DNA of 38,125 nucleotides, taken from NCBI RefSeq assembly GCF_958453765.1, contig NZ_CAUDZA010000023.1, forward strand, positions 1 through 38,125, given 5' to 3'. The notes below the pieces were generated by a model. It was given only the letters and a program-made list of their open reading frames with translations. It ran no database searches and was not told where the DNA came from. Within the stretch, counting starts at the first letter, position 1. Every line of letters begins with the position of its first letter. Of the stretch, positions 24,797-32,341 are shown in pieces. The translations under genes were made by a program, and so were the position numbers. This DNA is from Phascolarctobacterium_A succinatutens_B (GTDB taxonomy: Bacteria > Bacillota > Negativicutes > Acidaminococcales > Acidaminococcaceae).

Positions 24797-25792
24797 TTAT
24801 TTTTTCTTCAGGAAGCTCATCATGCCACGCAGCTGTGCGCCAACCTGTTCAGCCTGGGTTGCTGCAGCACGACGACGCATAGCGTTGAATTGCGGACGGC
24901 CGCATTGGTTTTCCAACAGCCATTTCTTAGCAAAGGTACCATCCTGAATTTCAGCCAGAACCTGTTTCATAGCAGCTTTGGTTTCAGCAGTGATGATGCG
25001 AGGACCAGTTACATAATCGCCATATTCAGCGGTATCGGAGATGGAATGACGCATTTTAGCCATGCCGCCTTCATACATCAGGTCAACAATCAGCTTCATC
25101 TCATGCATGCATTCGAAGTATGCGCTTTCAGGCTCATAGCCTGCTTCTACCAAGGTTTCAAAGCCTGCGTTCATCAGAGCGCAAACGCCGCCGCAGAGAA
25201 CTGCCTGCTCGCCGAAGAGATCGGTTTCGGTTTCTTCACGGAAGGTGGTTTCCAGAGCGCCTGCACGGGTACCGCCAATGCCCTTAGCATAAGCCAGAGC
25301 CAGGTCGTGAGCCTTGCCGGTCGGGTTTTGGTAAGCAGTTACCAGAACGGGAACACCGCTGCCTTCTGTATAGGTACGACGAACCAAATGGCCGGGGCCT
25401 TTAGGAGCAACCATGAATACGTCTACATCAGCAGGAGGAACAATCTGACCGAAGTGAATGTTGAAGCCATGTGCAAAAGCCAGAGCATTGCCTGCCTCCA
25501 GATTCGGAGCAATATCTTTTTTATATGTAGCAGCTTGCTTTTCATCAGGAATCAGCATCATGATGATATCGGCAGCCTTAGCAGCTTCTGCGGTAGTCAT
25601 AACCTTCAGGCCGGCAGCTTCTGCCTTAGCTTTGGATTTGGAGCCTTCATACAGGCCTACAACTACGTTTACGCCGCTCTCCTGCAGGTTCAGTGCATGT
25701 GCATGGCCTTGAGAACCATAGCCGATAATAGCAACTGTTTTGCCATTCAATAATTCCAGATTCGCATCGTTGTCATAATACATTTTAACCAT
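24797..25792 (-). CDS. ilvC: Ketol-acid reductoisomerase
   Basis: 331 aa class I KARI, catalysing the Mg2+- and NAD(P)H-dependent isomeroreduction of acetolactate and acetohydroxybutyrate in valine/isoleucine synthesis. The dinucleotide fold is visible as VAIIGYGSQGHAHALNL (about 20-36). The cofactor-specificity loop reads GLYEGSKSKAKAE. Catalytic residues lie in FAHGFNIHFG, APKGPGHLVR and FREETETDLFGEQAVLCGG. GAGGT is placed seven bases before the ATG. It follows ilvB after a 72-bp spacer containing two copies of the AAATAAGGGAAA motif and is followed by the hairpin array. Confidence 0.97.
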   Translation of the reverse strand: MVKMYYDNDANLELLNGKTVAIIGYGSQGHAHALNLQESGVNVVVGLYEGSKSKAKAEAAGLKVMTTAEAAKAADIIMMLIPDEKQAATYKKDIAPNLEAGNALAFAHGFNIHFGQIVPPADVDVFMVAPKGPGHLVRRTYTEGSGVPVLVTAYQNPTGKAHDLALAYAKGIGGTRAGALETTFREETETDLFGEQAVLCGGVCALMNAGFETLVEAGYEPESAYFECMHEMKLIVDLMYEGGMAKMRHSISDTAEYGDYVTGPRIITAETKAAMKQVLAEIQDGTFAKKWLLENQCGRPQFNAMRRRAAATQAEQVGAQLRGMMSFLKKK

Positions 25793-25809
25793 TGTTATTA
25801 CCTCTTTCT

Positions 25810-25857
25810 TTTCCCTTATTTTAATATATAAATTTTATAAAAAATTTCCCTTATTTA
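25810..25857 (-). repeat. Two copies of the ilvC-flanking motif in the ilvB-ilvC spacer
   Basis: On the minus strand AAATAAGGGAAA occurs at 25845-25857 and again at 25810-25822, separated by about 22 bp of A/T-only sequence. It is the same core as the linker of the array beyond ilvC. The downstream copy runs directly into the ilvC ribosome-binding region. Confidence 0.75.
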
Positions 25858-25864
25858 TAGCTGT

Positions 25865-27523
25865 TTATCTGCATCTGTTAATCTTGACGAAGTCATCTAC
25901 CGCAGCACCGGCTGCCACCATAGGCTCTACCAGATCTCCCTGCTCTACGATTACTTCAATCAGGAAGGGCTTGTCAGCCTCGCGCGCTGCCTTCAGCGCC
26001 TCCTGGAATTCCTTGCAGGTCGCTGCTCTGCGTCCGCCTGCACCGCAGGAATGAGCAAAACCGATGAAGTCAAACTCTGTCAGTAGCGTATTGGAGTAAT
26101 GCTCGTTGTAGAAGAGCTGCTGCCATTGACGGACCATGCCTAAGCAGCTGTTATTAATAACGATACTGATAAGCTTTTTGCCTTCACGAGCTGCCGTATA
26201 CAGCTCCATGCCTGTCATCTTGAAGCCGCCGTCACCGCAGATATGCACTACCTGCTTATCAGGCTCGGCAAAAGCTGCACCCAACGCGCCGGGGAGACCG
26301 AAGCCCATCGTACCGCAGCCACCGCTCGTCAGATGGTGACGCGGTTTATCAACAACTAAATGCTGTGCTGCCCACATCTGGTTCTGACCAACGTCAGTTA
26401 CATAAATCGGATTTTCTCCTTCAAAGCTGCGGCTCAGCTCCTTCATCATCCAGGGAGCAGTCAGTCGGTCACCAGCCAGCAGGCTACGGTCCTCCGTTGC
26501 ATCCCAGGCCTTAATCTGTTGCCACCAGTCGGCATGCGCTGCCTTCTGCACTAACGGCAGCAGGCTTTGCAGTGTTTGTTTTACATCACCCATTACGGAA
26601 AGGCTTGTTGCTATATTTTTATCTATTTCCGTCGGGTCGATATCAAGCTGGATAATCGTCTTTTGTCCTACGTAACGGTTGCGGTCACCAGTTACGCGGT
26701 CGCTGAAGCGGCTGCCGGCTACTACCAGCACATCAGCCTGCGCTACAGCCATGTTGGAAGCGATATGACCATGCATACCGGTCATGCCCAAGGAGCGTTC
26801 GTCAGACTCTGGATAAACGCCGATGCCCATCAGCGTATTTACTACCGGCAAATCAGCCTTCTTGGCCAGCTCCAGCAGTTCTTCCTGCGCGCCGCTATTG
26901 ACAGCGCCGCCGCCAACCAGCAGTACCGGACGCTGTGCCTTGTTCAACACTGCCGCTGCCTGCTGCAGCTGCTCCTGTGTTGCCTGCGGCAGCTCTTCCG
27001 CTGCAGAAGCTGCCTGCGGCTCGCTCCATTCCAGCTCCTCAACCTGCACGCTGCTGGGAATATCCACCAGCACAGGTCCAGGTCTGCCCTCCTGCGCCAA
27101 GGCAAATGCCTTGCGCAGTGCCGGCAGCAGCTCTTCCTTGCTGCGTACCAGCATGTTGTATTTGGTAATCGGCATTGTAACGCCGACAATATCAATCTCC
27201 TGGAAGGAATCACGTCCCAGCATACTTACGCCAACCTGACCGGTAATCGCTACCAGTGGAATAGAATCAAGATAAGCAGTTGCCAGGCCGGTAACAATGT
27301 TTGTGGCACCGGGACCGGAGGTTGCGATACATACGCCGGTTCTGCCGCTCGCACGGGCATAGCCGTCAGCTGCGTGAATAGCGCCCTGCTCATGTGCCGT
27401 CAGCACATTTTTCAGCGGCGCATCGTACAATGGAATCACTGCACCGCCGGGATAACCGAAGACTGTATCTACGCCCTGCTCCAAAAGGACCTTTACAATA
27501 GCTTCTGAGCCCTTCAGCTTCAT
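25865..27523 (-). CDS. ilvB: Acetolactate synthase large (catalytic) subunit
   Basis: 552 aa ThDP- and FAD-dependent enzyme, first common step of branched-chain amino acid synthesis. The N-terminal GYPGGAVIPLYDAP and the catalytic glutamate in TAHEQGAIHAADGYARASG (about 42-60), the FAD region QEIDIVGVTMPITKYN, and the ThDP motif GDGGFKMTGMELYTA (about 432-446) followed by NNSCLGMVRQWQQLFY are all present. Length is typical. A GGGGG-type RBS precedes the ATG, 13 bp after the small-subunit gene. Transcription is controlled by the T-box upstream. Confidence 0.97.
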   Translation of the reverse strand: MKLKGSEAIVKVLLEQGVDTVFGYPGGAVIPLYDAPLKNVLTAHEQGAIHAADGYARASGRTGVCIATSGPGATNIVTGLATAYLDSIPLVAITGQVGVSMLGRDSFQEIDIVGVTMPITKYNMLVRSKEELLPALRKAFALAQEGRPGPVLVDIPSSVQVEELEWSEPQAASAAEELPQATQEQLQQAAAVLNKAQRPVLLVGGGAVNSGAQEELLELAKKADLPVVNTLMGIGVYPESDERSLGMTGMHGHIASNMAVAQADVLVVAGSRFSDRVTGDRNRYVGQKTIIQLDIDPTEIDKNIATSLSVMGDVKQTLQSLLPLVQKAAHADWWQQIKAWDATEDRSLLAGDRLTAPWMMKELSRSFEGENPIYVTDVGQNQMWAAQHLVVDKPRHHLTSGGCGTMGFGLPGALGAAFAEPDKQVVHICGDGGFKMTGMELYTAAREGKKLISIVINNSCLGMVRQWQQLFYNEHYSNTLLTEFDFIGFAHSCGAGGRRAATCKEFQEALKAAREADKPFLIEVIVEQGDLVEPMVAAGAAVDDFVKINRCR

Positions 27524-27536
27524 CAGTCCGTCCCCC

Positions 27537-27758
27537 TTACGCCATAGTAGCTACAGACTCAACTGCAACCTGCTTAGCCAGCAGCTTGGCAACCTGAGCA
27601 GCAGCTACATCTGCCAGCTGGATTTCCAGCTTCAGACGATTTTCTTCTGCATCCATGCGCAAGGAGCGTACCTGAGCACCTTGCTTGGAAAGCACACGCA
27701 ATACACGCGGCAATAAAGTTTCATCATTCTGACCAGTTACCAATACCTTTTCAAACAT
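27537..27758 (-). CDS. ilvM: ACT-domain acetolactate synthase small subunit, short IlvM-like form
   Basis: 73 aa single ACT-type domain beginning MFEKVLVTGQNDETLLPRVL and containing GAQVRSLRMDAEENRLKLEI. It corresponds to the N-terminal ACT half of IlvN/IlvH (about 160 aa), and its length is close to that of enterobacterial IlvM (about 87 aa). It probably binds and activates IlvB; valine feedback control may be absent or altered in such short forms. ATG at 27758 has AGGAGG upstream; an in-frame start at 27782 adds eight residues before it and has no RBS. First gene of the ilv operon. Confidence 0.82.
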   Translation of the reverse strand: MFEKVLVTGQNDETLLPRVLRVLSKQGAQVRSLRMDAEENRLKLEIQLADVAAAQVAKLLAKQVAVESVATMA

Positions 27759-27836
27759 GTTAATTCCTCCTATCAAGAACACCTTAATTTTCTACTACGT
27801 CAATTATCTTTTGATGGACTTTTCAGGAGTAATATT

Positions 27837-28075
27837 AAAAAAACGCCCCTGCATATATGCAGGGGCGTATAATACGCGGTACCACCCTAATTTATTACTT
27901 TCAGCACCAGTCCATCAACCGGCTCGGAAATAACGCATCCGTTGCGCATCAGTCTACTTGCAAAGCTTTCGCTGACGAGTTCATGGGTGATTTAATCAAT
28001 AAGGCTTCGTACCGGTTTGCACCAGACACCGGCTCTCTGAAACTCTACGCTTATCTTTAGTCCCAATCATAACCT
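27837..28075 (-). ncRNA. T-box riboswitch controlling the ilv operon
   Basis: On the minus strand Stem I carries AGAGAGCCGGTG and a CTGGTG distal loop region. The conserved antiterminator T-box AGGGTGGTACCGCG lies at 27875-27889. It is followed by a 26-nt perfect palindrome (27843-27868) and seven Ts, the terminator. The best specifier candidate is ATC (27989-27991), just before the ACCC of Stem I, which would read tRNA-Ile. Uncharged tRNA stabilises the antiterminator and allows ilvM-ilvB-ilvC transcription. The specifier was read by position only. Confidence 0.93.
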
Positions 28076-28101
28076 TTGGTTTACAATTTGAAATTACTGA
28101 T

Positions 28102-28130
28102 ACTATACACCCATCTAAATCGTTTGTCAA
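28102..28130 (-). promoter_or_regulatory. Promoter of the T-box-ilv operon
   Basis: TTGACA (28125-28130) and TATAGT (28102-28107) on the minus strand with a 17-bp spacer, about 25 bp upstream of the T-box leader. Confidence 0.8.
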
Positions 28131-28321
28131 CACCTTTTTGCAAAATTTTACATTTTTCTTCTTTTAGTCACTGTACATGAACATTTTCAGCTTTTTGTCT
28201 ATTGTACGTAAACTAATCAAATGATTAAATTTTTCGCGCTACTTTTCAGTAGACAAAGTACACTAATATCCATTATGCAAAAACACGTTAAAGACGCTGT
28301 TTTGTATCGTTTAAAACAAAA
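28131..28321. other. Intergenic region without a recognisable gene
   Basis: AT-rich sequence between the ilv promoter and the terminator of the UxaE-like gene. I see a loose inverted TGTCTA/TAGACA pair (near 28195 and 28251) but no open frame with an RBS and no RNA family signature. Confidence 0.4.
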
Positions 28322-28349
28322 GACTTCCCAAAAAATTTTTTGGGAAGTC
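28322..28349 (-). terminator. Rho-independent terminator after the UxaE-like gene
   Basis: A 28-nt perfect palindrome whose arms are GACTTCCCAAAAAA and its complement, flanked by T-rich sequence on both sides, 15 bp after the stop codon at 28365. Confidence 0.8.
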
Positions 28350-28364
28350 CTTAAATTTTTTATC

Positions 28365-29723
28365 TTAGATATTCTTTAATTTAGCAGCAACATTCTCTTT
28401 GATTGCAGCAGTATATTCAGCATGATGCGCTTCCAGGAAAGCCTTCATGTCAGCAGCAACATTGCCTTCCTCTTTCGGATTCAGCGCCTTTCTGTAGCCA
28501 AGCACCAGTGCACGGTCAGCAGCGTCTGCTGTCAGCTCACAGCCACAGACAGCACACAACTTGCCGAACAGGTCGGCATCCAGAGCTTTGGCAAGCTCTA
28601 TTGCGCTCATCCAAAGGATATTGTTCATTTTGAAATGAACCTTGCCCTTAAGATATTTCATAGCAGCAGCAGTATCGTTCATAGCGATGTCCGCATTTTT
28701 AAAGCTCAGGCGATAGCCGAAGGTGTCGGCAATCTCGCAGTGCAACTGCAGGTTATCGTTTACAGCCTCGGAGTCCTTCAACGGGTCGAGGCAGATAGAG
28801 CTCAGCTTAATACCGTTACGCTGCAGCTCATTACCGATCAGGTAATGCTCCTGCGGAGTCAGCACCTTACCGGGCTTGGACAGGTCCAGCTCAAAATCAA
28901 TATCCCACGGAGTATTCTTCAGATAGGAGTTATAGATGAACTGGATATGCATAATTGCTTCGCCGTATTCCAGAACGATGCGGTGCAGCTGATTTTCCGT
29001 AAAGGTAATCTTGCTGCTGCCAACCTTGAACTCAGCGTTCAGATAGGAAGCATGCACAGCAGCACGGAAGGTTTCGTTGAACTGCTCAAAGCGTTTGTCA
29101 ACAGCCTCGTCGGACAGCTTTTCAATGCCCAGGTCAATTTTATCACTGCAGTCAAAGCCAATCATGCTGTAGCCATAAAGCAGAGCCTTAACGATTTCCT
29201 CTTCTGTTTTCAGGCCGGCAGCATTAGCGCCGTAGCCTTCCTTGTAGCCCTCTTCGAGCACGCCCCAGGTTGCGGTATCCACAGCCTGTACAAAATAGCG
29301 CTGCAAAGCCTCGCTGTCCTCGGTAGTAAAATCAACTAATACCGGTTTCAGCTGACGCTTGCCGAACAGCTCCGCCACAACAGCATCTGCCTCGCCCAGC
29401 CAATCGCTGAAACCGATGCTGGCACCTTTAGTGCCGCAGGCAGTCGGTGCGGTCCATTTAACATAGCGGCGCACCAGCGCAGCATTATTCGCATTTAACG
29501 CCATAACAGAAACATGTACGTCCTTAACGTCTGCTTCCTTTTCAACATCCTTCCACAGTGCGCTCAGAGCAGCTTCACCCTTCGCAGCAAAAGCCAGGCG
29601 CTTGCCTTCCTCAGTATTTACCAGTGCCAGCCAGTTACCCTGTACATCACACAAAGAAGTTTCTATAACTTCACCTGCAGCCTCACGCAAAGCTGCCAAT
29701 GCATCAATTTGCTTTAATGCCAT
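28365..29723 (-). CDS. Divergent tagaturonate epimerase (UxaE)-like protein
   Basis: 452 aa. The order of blocks matches the UxaE family (tagaturonate/fructuronate epimerase): SIGFSDWLG (about 102-110), WGVLEEGYKEGYGANAAGLK (153-172), YSMIGFDCS (185-193), TPQEHYLIGNELQRNG (289-304), FGYRLSF (335-341) and VHFKMNNILWMSAIEL (362-377). Where UxaE enzymes, as I recall them, carry GDRLG, AQQS, DGDHLK and HSGSDKF, this protein has FSDWLG, VDFT, NAAGLK and FKNAD. The fold is therefore probably kept but the active site is not. No uronate genes are adjacent. A GGAGGAAG RBS precedes the ATG. Homology was judged from memory of the family, without an alignment. Confidence 0.55.
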   Translation of the reverse strand: MALKQIDALAALREAAGEVIETSLCDVQGNWLALVNTEEGKRLAFAAKGEAALSALWKDVEKEADVKDVHVSVMALNANNAALVRRYVKWTAPTACGTKGASIGFSDWLGEADAVVAELFGKRQLKPVLVDFTTEDSEALQRYFVQAVDTATWGVLEEGYKEGYGANAAGLKTEEEIVKALLYGYSMIGFDCSDKIDLGIEKLSDEAVDKRFEQFNETFRAAVHASYLNAEFKVGSSKITFTENQLHRIVLEYGEAIMHIQFIYNSYLKNTPWDIDFELDLSKPGKVLTPQEHYLIGNELQRNGIKLSSICLDPLKDSEAVNDNLQLHCEIADTFGYRLSFKNADIAMNDTAAAMKYLKGKVHFKMNNILWMSAIELAKALDADLFGKLCAVCGCELTADAADRALVLGYRKALNPKEEGNVAADMKAFLEAHHAEYTAAIKENVAAKLKNI

Positions 29724-29756
29724 AACCTAATCTTCCTCCATTTACTTACAATTAGT

Positions 29757-29771
29757 CATAATAATATTATG
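29757..29771. promoter_or_regulatory. Palindrome upstream of the UxaE-like gene
   Basis: CATAATAATATTATG, perfect 7-bp arms around a central A, 34 bp upstream of the start codon. On the minus strand it overlaps a possible -10 (CATAAT) placed 17 bp after a weak TTGCGT -35. It may be an operator or only A/T-rich promoter sequence. Confidence 0.3.
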
Positions 29772-29914
29772 AACAAAAATCGTCTATTACGCAAGCAAAA
29801 ACTTTGCAGATAGCAAAAAAACTTGCGTTTGTATACAAAATACCACCGCAGCAATAGGAAATTATCTTGTTTTCCTGGAAAATATATCCCCCTTTTCCGA
29901 TATTTAGTGTAAGG

Positions 29915-30062
29915 TTATCAACAGTATCAACAGACTTATCCACACTTTTTGTGCATAACTTTTAGTTATGCAGAGTGTTATCCACCAGCCTCTGAGAAAA
30001 AAGTGGCTTGTTTACAAGGATTTTACACAATTATCAACATGTTATGCACAATCTGTGGATAA
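29915..30062. promoter_or_regulatory. Dense cluster of DnaA-box-like 9-mers
   Basis: Plus-strand boxes: TTATCAACA 29915-29923, GTATCAACA 29924-29932, TTATCCACA 29936-29944, TTATGCAGA 29966-29974, TTATCCACC 29978-29986, TTTTACACA 30021-30029, TTATCAACA 30031-30039 and TTATGCACA 30042-30050. Minus-strand boxes: TTATGCACA 29950-29958 and TTATCCACA 30054-30062. Two match the TTATCCACA consensus exactly and most others differ at one position. The cluster sits in the 493-bp gap between the UxaE-like and yeiH genes (29724-30216), with AT-rich sequence to its left. The rest of the gap holds the palindrome at 29757 and the yeiH terminator; I see no gene. Confidence 0.8.
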
Positions 30063-30151
30063 CTTTAATAACAACTAGGGGGAGATGTCCACAACACTAT
30101 ATCTAGGGGTCCCGCTTCGTCCCGCTCACAAGCAAAACAGCCTTTTAAAAT

Positions 30152-30189
30152 GTCAAAAACAGCGAACAAACTATTATTTGTCGCTGTTT
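30152..30189 (-). terminator. Rho-independent terminator after yeiH
   Basis: AAACAGCGAACAAA (30157-30170) pairs with TTTGTCGCTGTTT (30177-30189) with one bulged base, followed on the minus strand by TTTTTGAC. 27 bp past the yeiH stop. Confidence 0.85.
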
Positions 30190-30216
30190 CCGATGTAAAA
30201 TTAAATTTTATTCTGC

Positions 30217-31245
30217 TTACCAGAGATTAAGCAGATGCTGCAAAAGCAGGCTCACAAACGTAATACCTGCCCAACAGCCAAGACCGAGTCCCAAAGGCTT
30301 GCTGCTTGTTGTAACGAGCTTGACGATATTCGTATTCAGACCTACCGCAGCCATCGCCATAACGATAAAGAACTTACTAAGCCATTTGAGCGGTGCAAAA
30401 ATCTCTGCCGTCACACCCATGCTTGTCGCCAACGTAGTGATAAGCGAAGCCAGTACGAAGTACAGTATAAAGCTCGGCACAATGCTCCTGATATTAACCT
30501 CATGATTCGCATCCTGTTCGCGCTTGCCCACAAGATAGCCTAATATCAGCGTAATCGGAATAATTGCCAATGTACGCGTCAGCTTAACCGTCACCGCCTT
30601 ATCCAACGTCGCCGTGCCCAAACCGAACATAGCATCCCAGGTTGCCGCCGTCGCTGTAACCGAAGAGGTATCATTCACCGCAGTACCGGCAAAAATACCG
30701 AAGGCTTCACCGCTTGTCGTAGAAAATCCCAGCACCGTACCCAACCAAGGGAAAAGCAGTGCTGCCAGCACATTAAAGAAAAAGATAACACTGATAGCCT
30801 GCGCTACCTCTTCATCATCTGCCTTGATGACAGGCGCTGTCGCTGCCACCGCACTGCCGCCGCAGATAGACGAGCCAACACCGATAAGTGTGGAAATCTT
30901 GCCAGGAATATTCATCACCTTATGCAATACATAAGCTACGATAAGCGAGGTTGCAATCGTGCAGACGATAATCGGCAGTGACTGCTTGCCGGTTGCCAGT
31001 ACTACGGAAATATTCAGACCGAAGCCAAGAAGGATTACTGCGTACTGCAGCACCTTTTTAGATACAAAGCCTACACCGCTCTTAAATGCAGCCTGTACGG
31101 GCCATACAAGCGCCACCAGCATGCCTAAAAGAATTGCAAAGACCGGTGCGCCGACAACAGGCACCAGCTTGCCTAAAAACCAACACGGCACTGCCAAAAC
31201 AGCACATAAGATAATACCGCGCCACTTATCTGAGAAAAAGCTCAT
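30217..31245 (-). CDS. yeiH: YeiH family putative sulfate exporter
   Basis: 342 aa, about ten membrane segments. GFGLNISVVLATGKQSLP (about 74-91), GVGSSICGGSAVAATAPVI (about 122-140) and AGTAVNDTSSVTATA (about 190-204) are hallmark blocks of the YeiH/YadS family, annotated as putative sulfate exporters. Transport substrate is not proven for most members. GGAGGTG precedes the ATG. It stands alone with its own terminator; the DnaA-box cluster lies downstream of it. Confidence 0.92.
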   Translation of the reverse strand: MSFFSDKWRGIILCAVLAVPCWFLGKLVPVVGAPVFAILLGMLVALVWPVQAAFKSGVGFVSKKVLQYAVILLGFGLNISVVLATGKQSLPIIVCTIATSLIVAYVLHKVMNIPGKISTLIGVGSSICGGSAVAATAPVIKADDEEVAQAISVIFFFNVLAALLFPWLGTVLGFSTTSGEAFGIFAGTAVNDTSSVTATAATWDAMFGLGTATLDKAVTVKLTRTLAIIPITLILGYLVGKREQDANHEVNIRSIVPSFILYFVLASLITTLATSMGVTAEIFAPLKWLSKFFIVMAMAAVGLNTNIVKLVTTSSKPLGLGLGCWAGITFVSLLLQHLLNLW

Positions 31246-31328
31246 TGTAACACCTCCATAAAAAACAAATATAATTATAGCATAATCAGCATATATTTTT
31301 CAAAAATGGGCATTATTGCTAAACGCAA

Positions 31329-31369
31329 AAACTCCTGCTGACGGGCCTCTAGCCTGCCTGCAGGAGTTT
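31329..31369 (-). terminator. Rho-independent terminator after rarD
   Basis: AAACTCCTGC (31329-31338) pairs with GCAGGAGTTT (31360-31369); further GC-rich pairing is possible inside. T-rich on the minus-strand exit side. Five bases after the rarD stop. Confidence 0.88.
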
Positions 31370-31373
31370 ATTT

Positions 31374-32252
31374 TTATCTTCTTATCTGTGACCAGATGAA
31401 TAGCGCCAGTCCCGCCCAAATGCAGCCAAAGGCTGTAGCAGTAGTACCGGTAAACGGTTCACCGTAAATCAGCACGCCAATCATCAGCGATATCGACGGC
31501 GAAATATATTGCAGAAAGCCTACAATATTCAAAGGCAGCTTACGCGCGCAGGCCGTAAACAACAGCATCGGCGTCGCCGTAACAGCGCCGGCACCTGCCA
31601 AAAGCAGCAGCGTACCCATATCGCAGCTTTGATAAACGGTACCTTCGTTGATACTAAGGTAATATAAGTAGCCTGCAGCCAAGGGCGAAATCAATAGTGT
31701 TTCCAACAGAATACTCGTCATCGGTTGGGCAACAATAATTTTTTTCAGTAAACCATAGAAGGCAAAGGTTACTGGCAGCGTCAGTGCTACCCAAGGCAGG
31801 CCGCCGTTATGGACAATAATCACACCAATGCCGACAGCAGCGCAGCTAACTGCTGCAATCTGCAGCTTAGCAAGGCGCTCACGCAGAAATACTACACCAA
31901 AGAGCACATTCATCAGCGGGCTGATATAATAGCCCATGCTTGTTTCTACAATGCGTCCAGCTTCTACCGCCCAGATAAAAATACCCCAGTTGAAGCTGAT
32001 CATAATTGCTGCCAACACCATGCAGCAGGCTGTCTTTTTCGTACTGAAAATCGCCTTGGTTTCCTGCATGAAGATGTTTAGCTTGCCTGTTGCCAATAAC
32101 AAGAGAAAGACGAAAACGGCTGACCATAAAAAACGGCTCGCCAAAATTTCCATCGCCTCAACATGCTGCAGCAGCTTCCAGTATATCGGCAGCACGCCCC
32201 ATAAAAGATAGGCTCCAAGACCATAAAAAATGCCAAGTCTGTAATTATCCAT
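31374..32252 (-). CDS. rarD: EamA family transporter RarD
   Basis: 292 aa, ten membrane segments in two EamA repeats. The N-terminal GIFYGLGAYLLWGVLPIYWK, then FLWSAVFVFLLLL and EAGRIVETSMGYYISPLMNVL, match the RarD subgroup of the drug/metabolite transporter superfamily. Substrate unknown; family members in other bacteria export amino acids or drugs. A GGGG-type RBS precedes the ATG and a promoter lies upstream. Confidence 0.93.
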   Translation of the reverse strand: MDNYRLGIFYGLGAYLLWGVLPIYWKLLQHVEAMEILASRFLWSAVFVFLLLLATGKLNIFMQETKAIFSTKKTACCMVLAAIMISFNWGIFIWAVEAGRIVETSMGYYISPLMNVLFGVVFLRERLAKLQIAAVSCAAVGIGVIIVHNGGLPWVALTLPVTFAFYGLLKKIIVAQPMTSILLETLLISPLAAGYLYYLSINEGTVYQSCDMGTLLLLAGAGAVTATPMLLFTACARKLPLNIVGFLQYISPSISLMIGVLIYGEPFTGTTATAFGCIWAGLALFIWSQIRR

Positions 32253-32278
32253 AAGAAAATACCCCTCTGTAAAAATTT

Positions 32279-32308
32279 ATTATATGATTTACTAAAGGCA
32301 AGCGTAAA
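32279..32308 (-). promoter_or_regulatory. Promoter of rarD
   Basis: TTTACG (32303-32308) and a perfect TATAAT (32279-32284) on the minus strand with an 18-bp spacer, about 27 bp before the start codon. Confidence 0.55.
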
Positions 32309-32341
32309 GTTCCGAGGACCATTTTTTCAGCATATGTTATT

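Noticed and set aside
24484..24882. Plus-strand open frame over the ilvC hairpin array
   Set aside because: The translated product consists of the repeated hairpin sequence and then runs antisense into ilvC. No RBS.
29915..30062. Calling the DnaA-box cluster the chromosomal oriC
   Set aside because: No dnaA or dnaN beside it, and the 5S rRNA and most genes to the right would be transcribed against the fork. Left as a DnaA-box cluster of unknown role.
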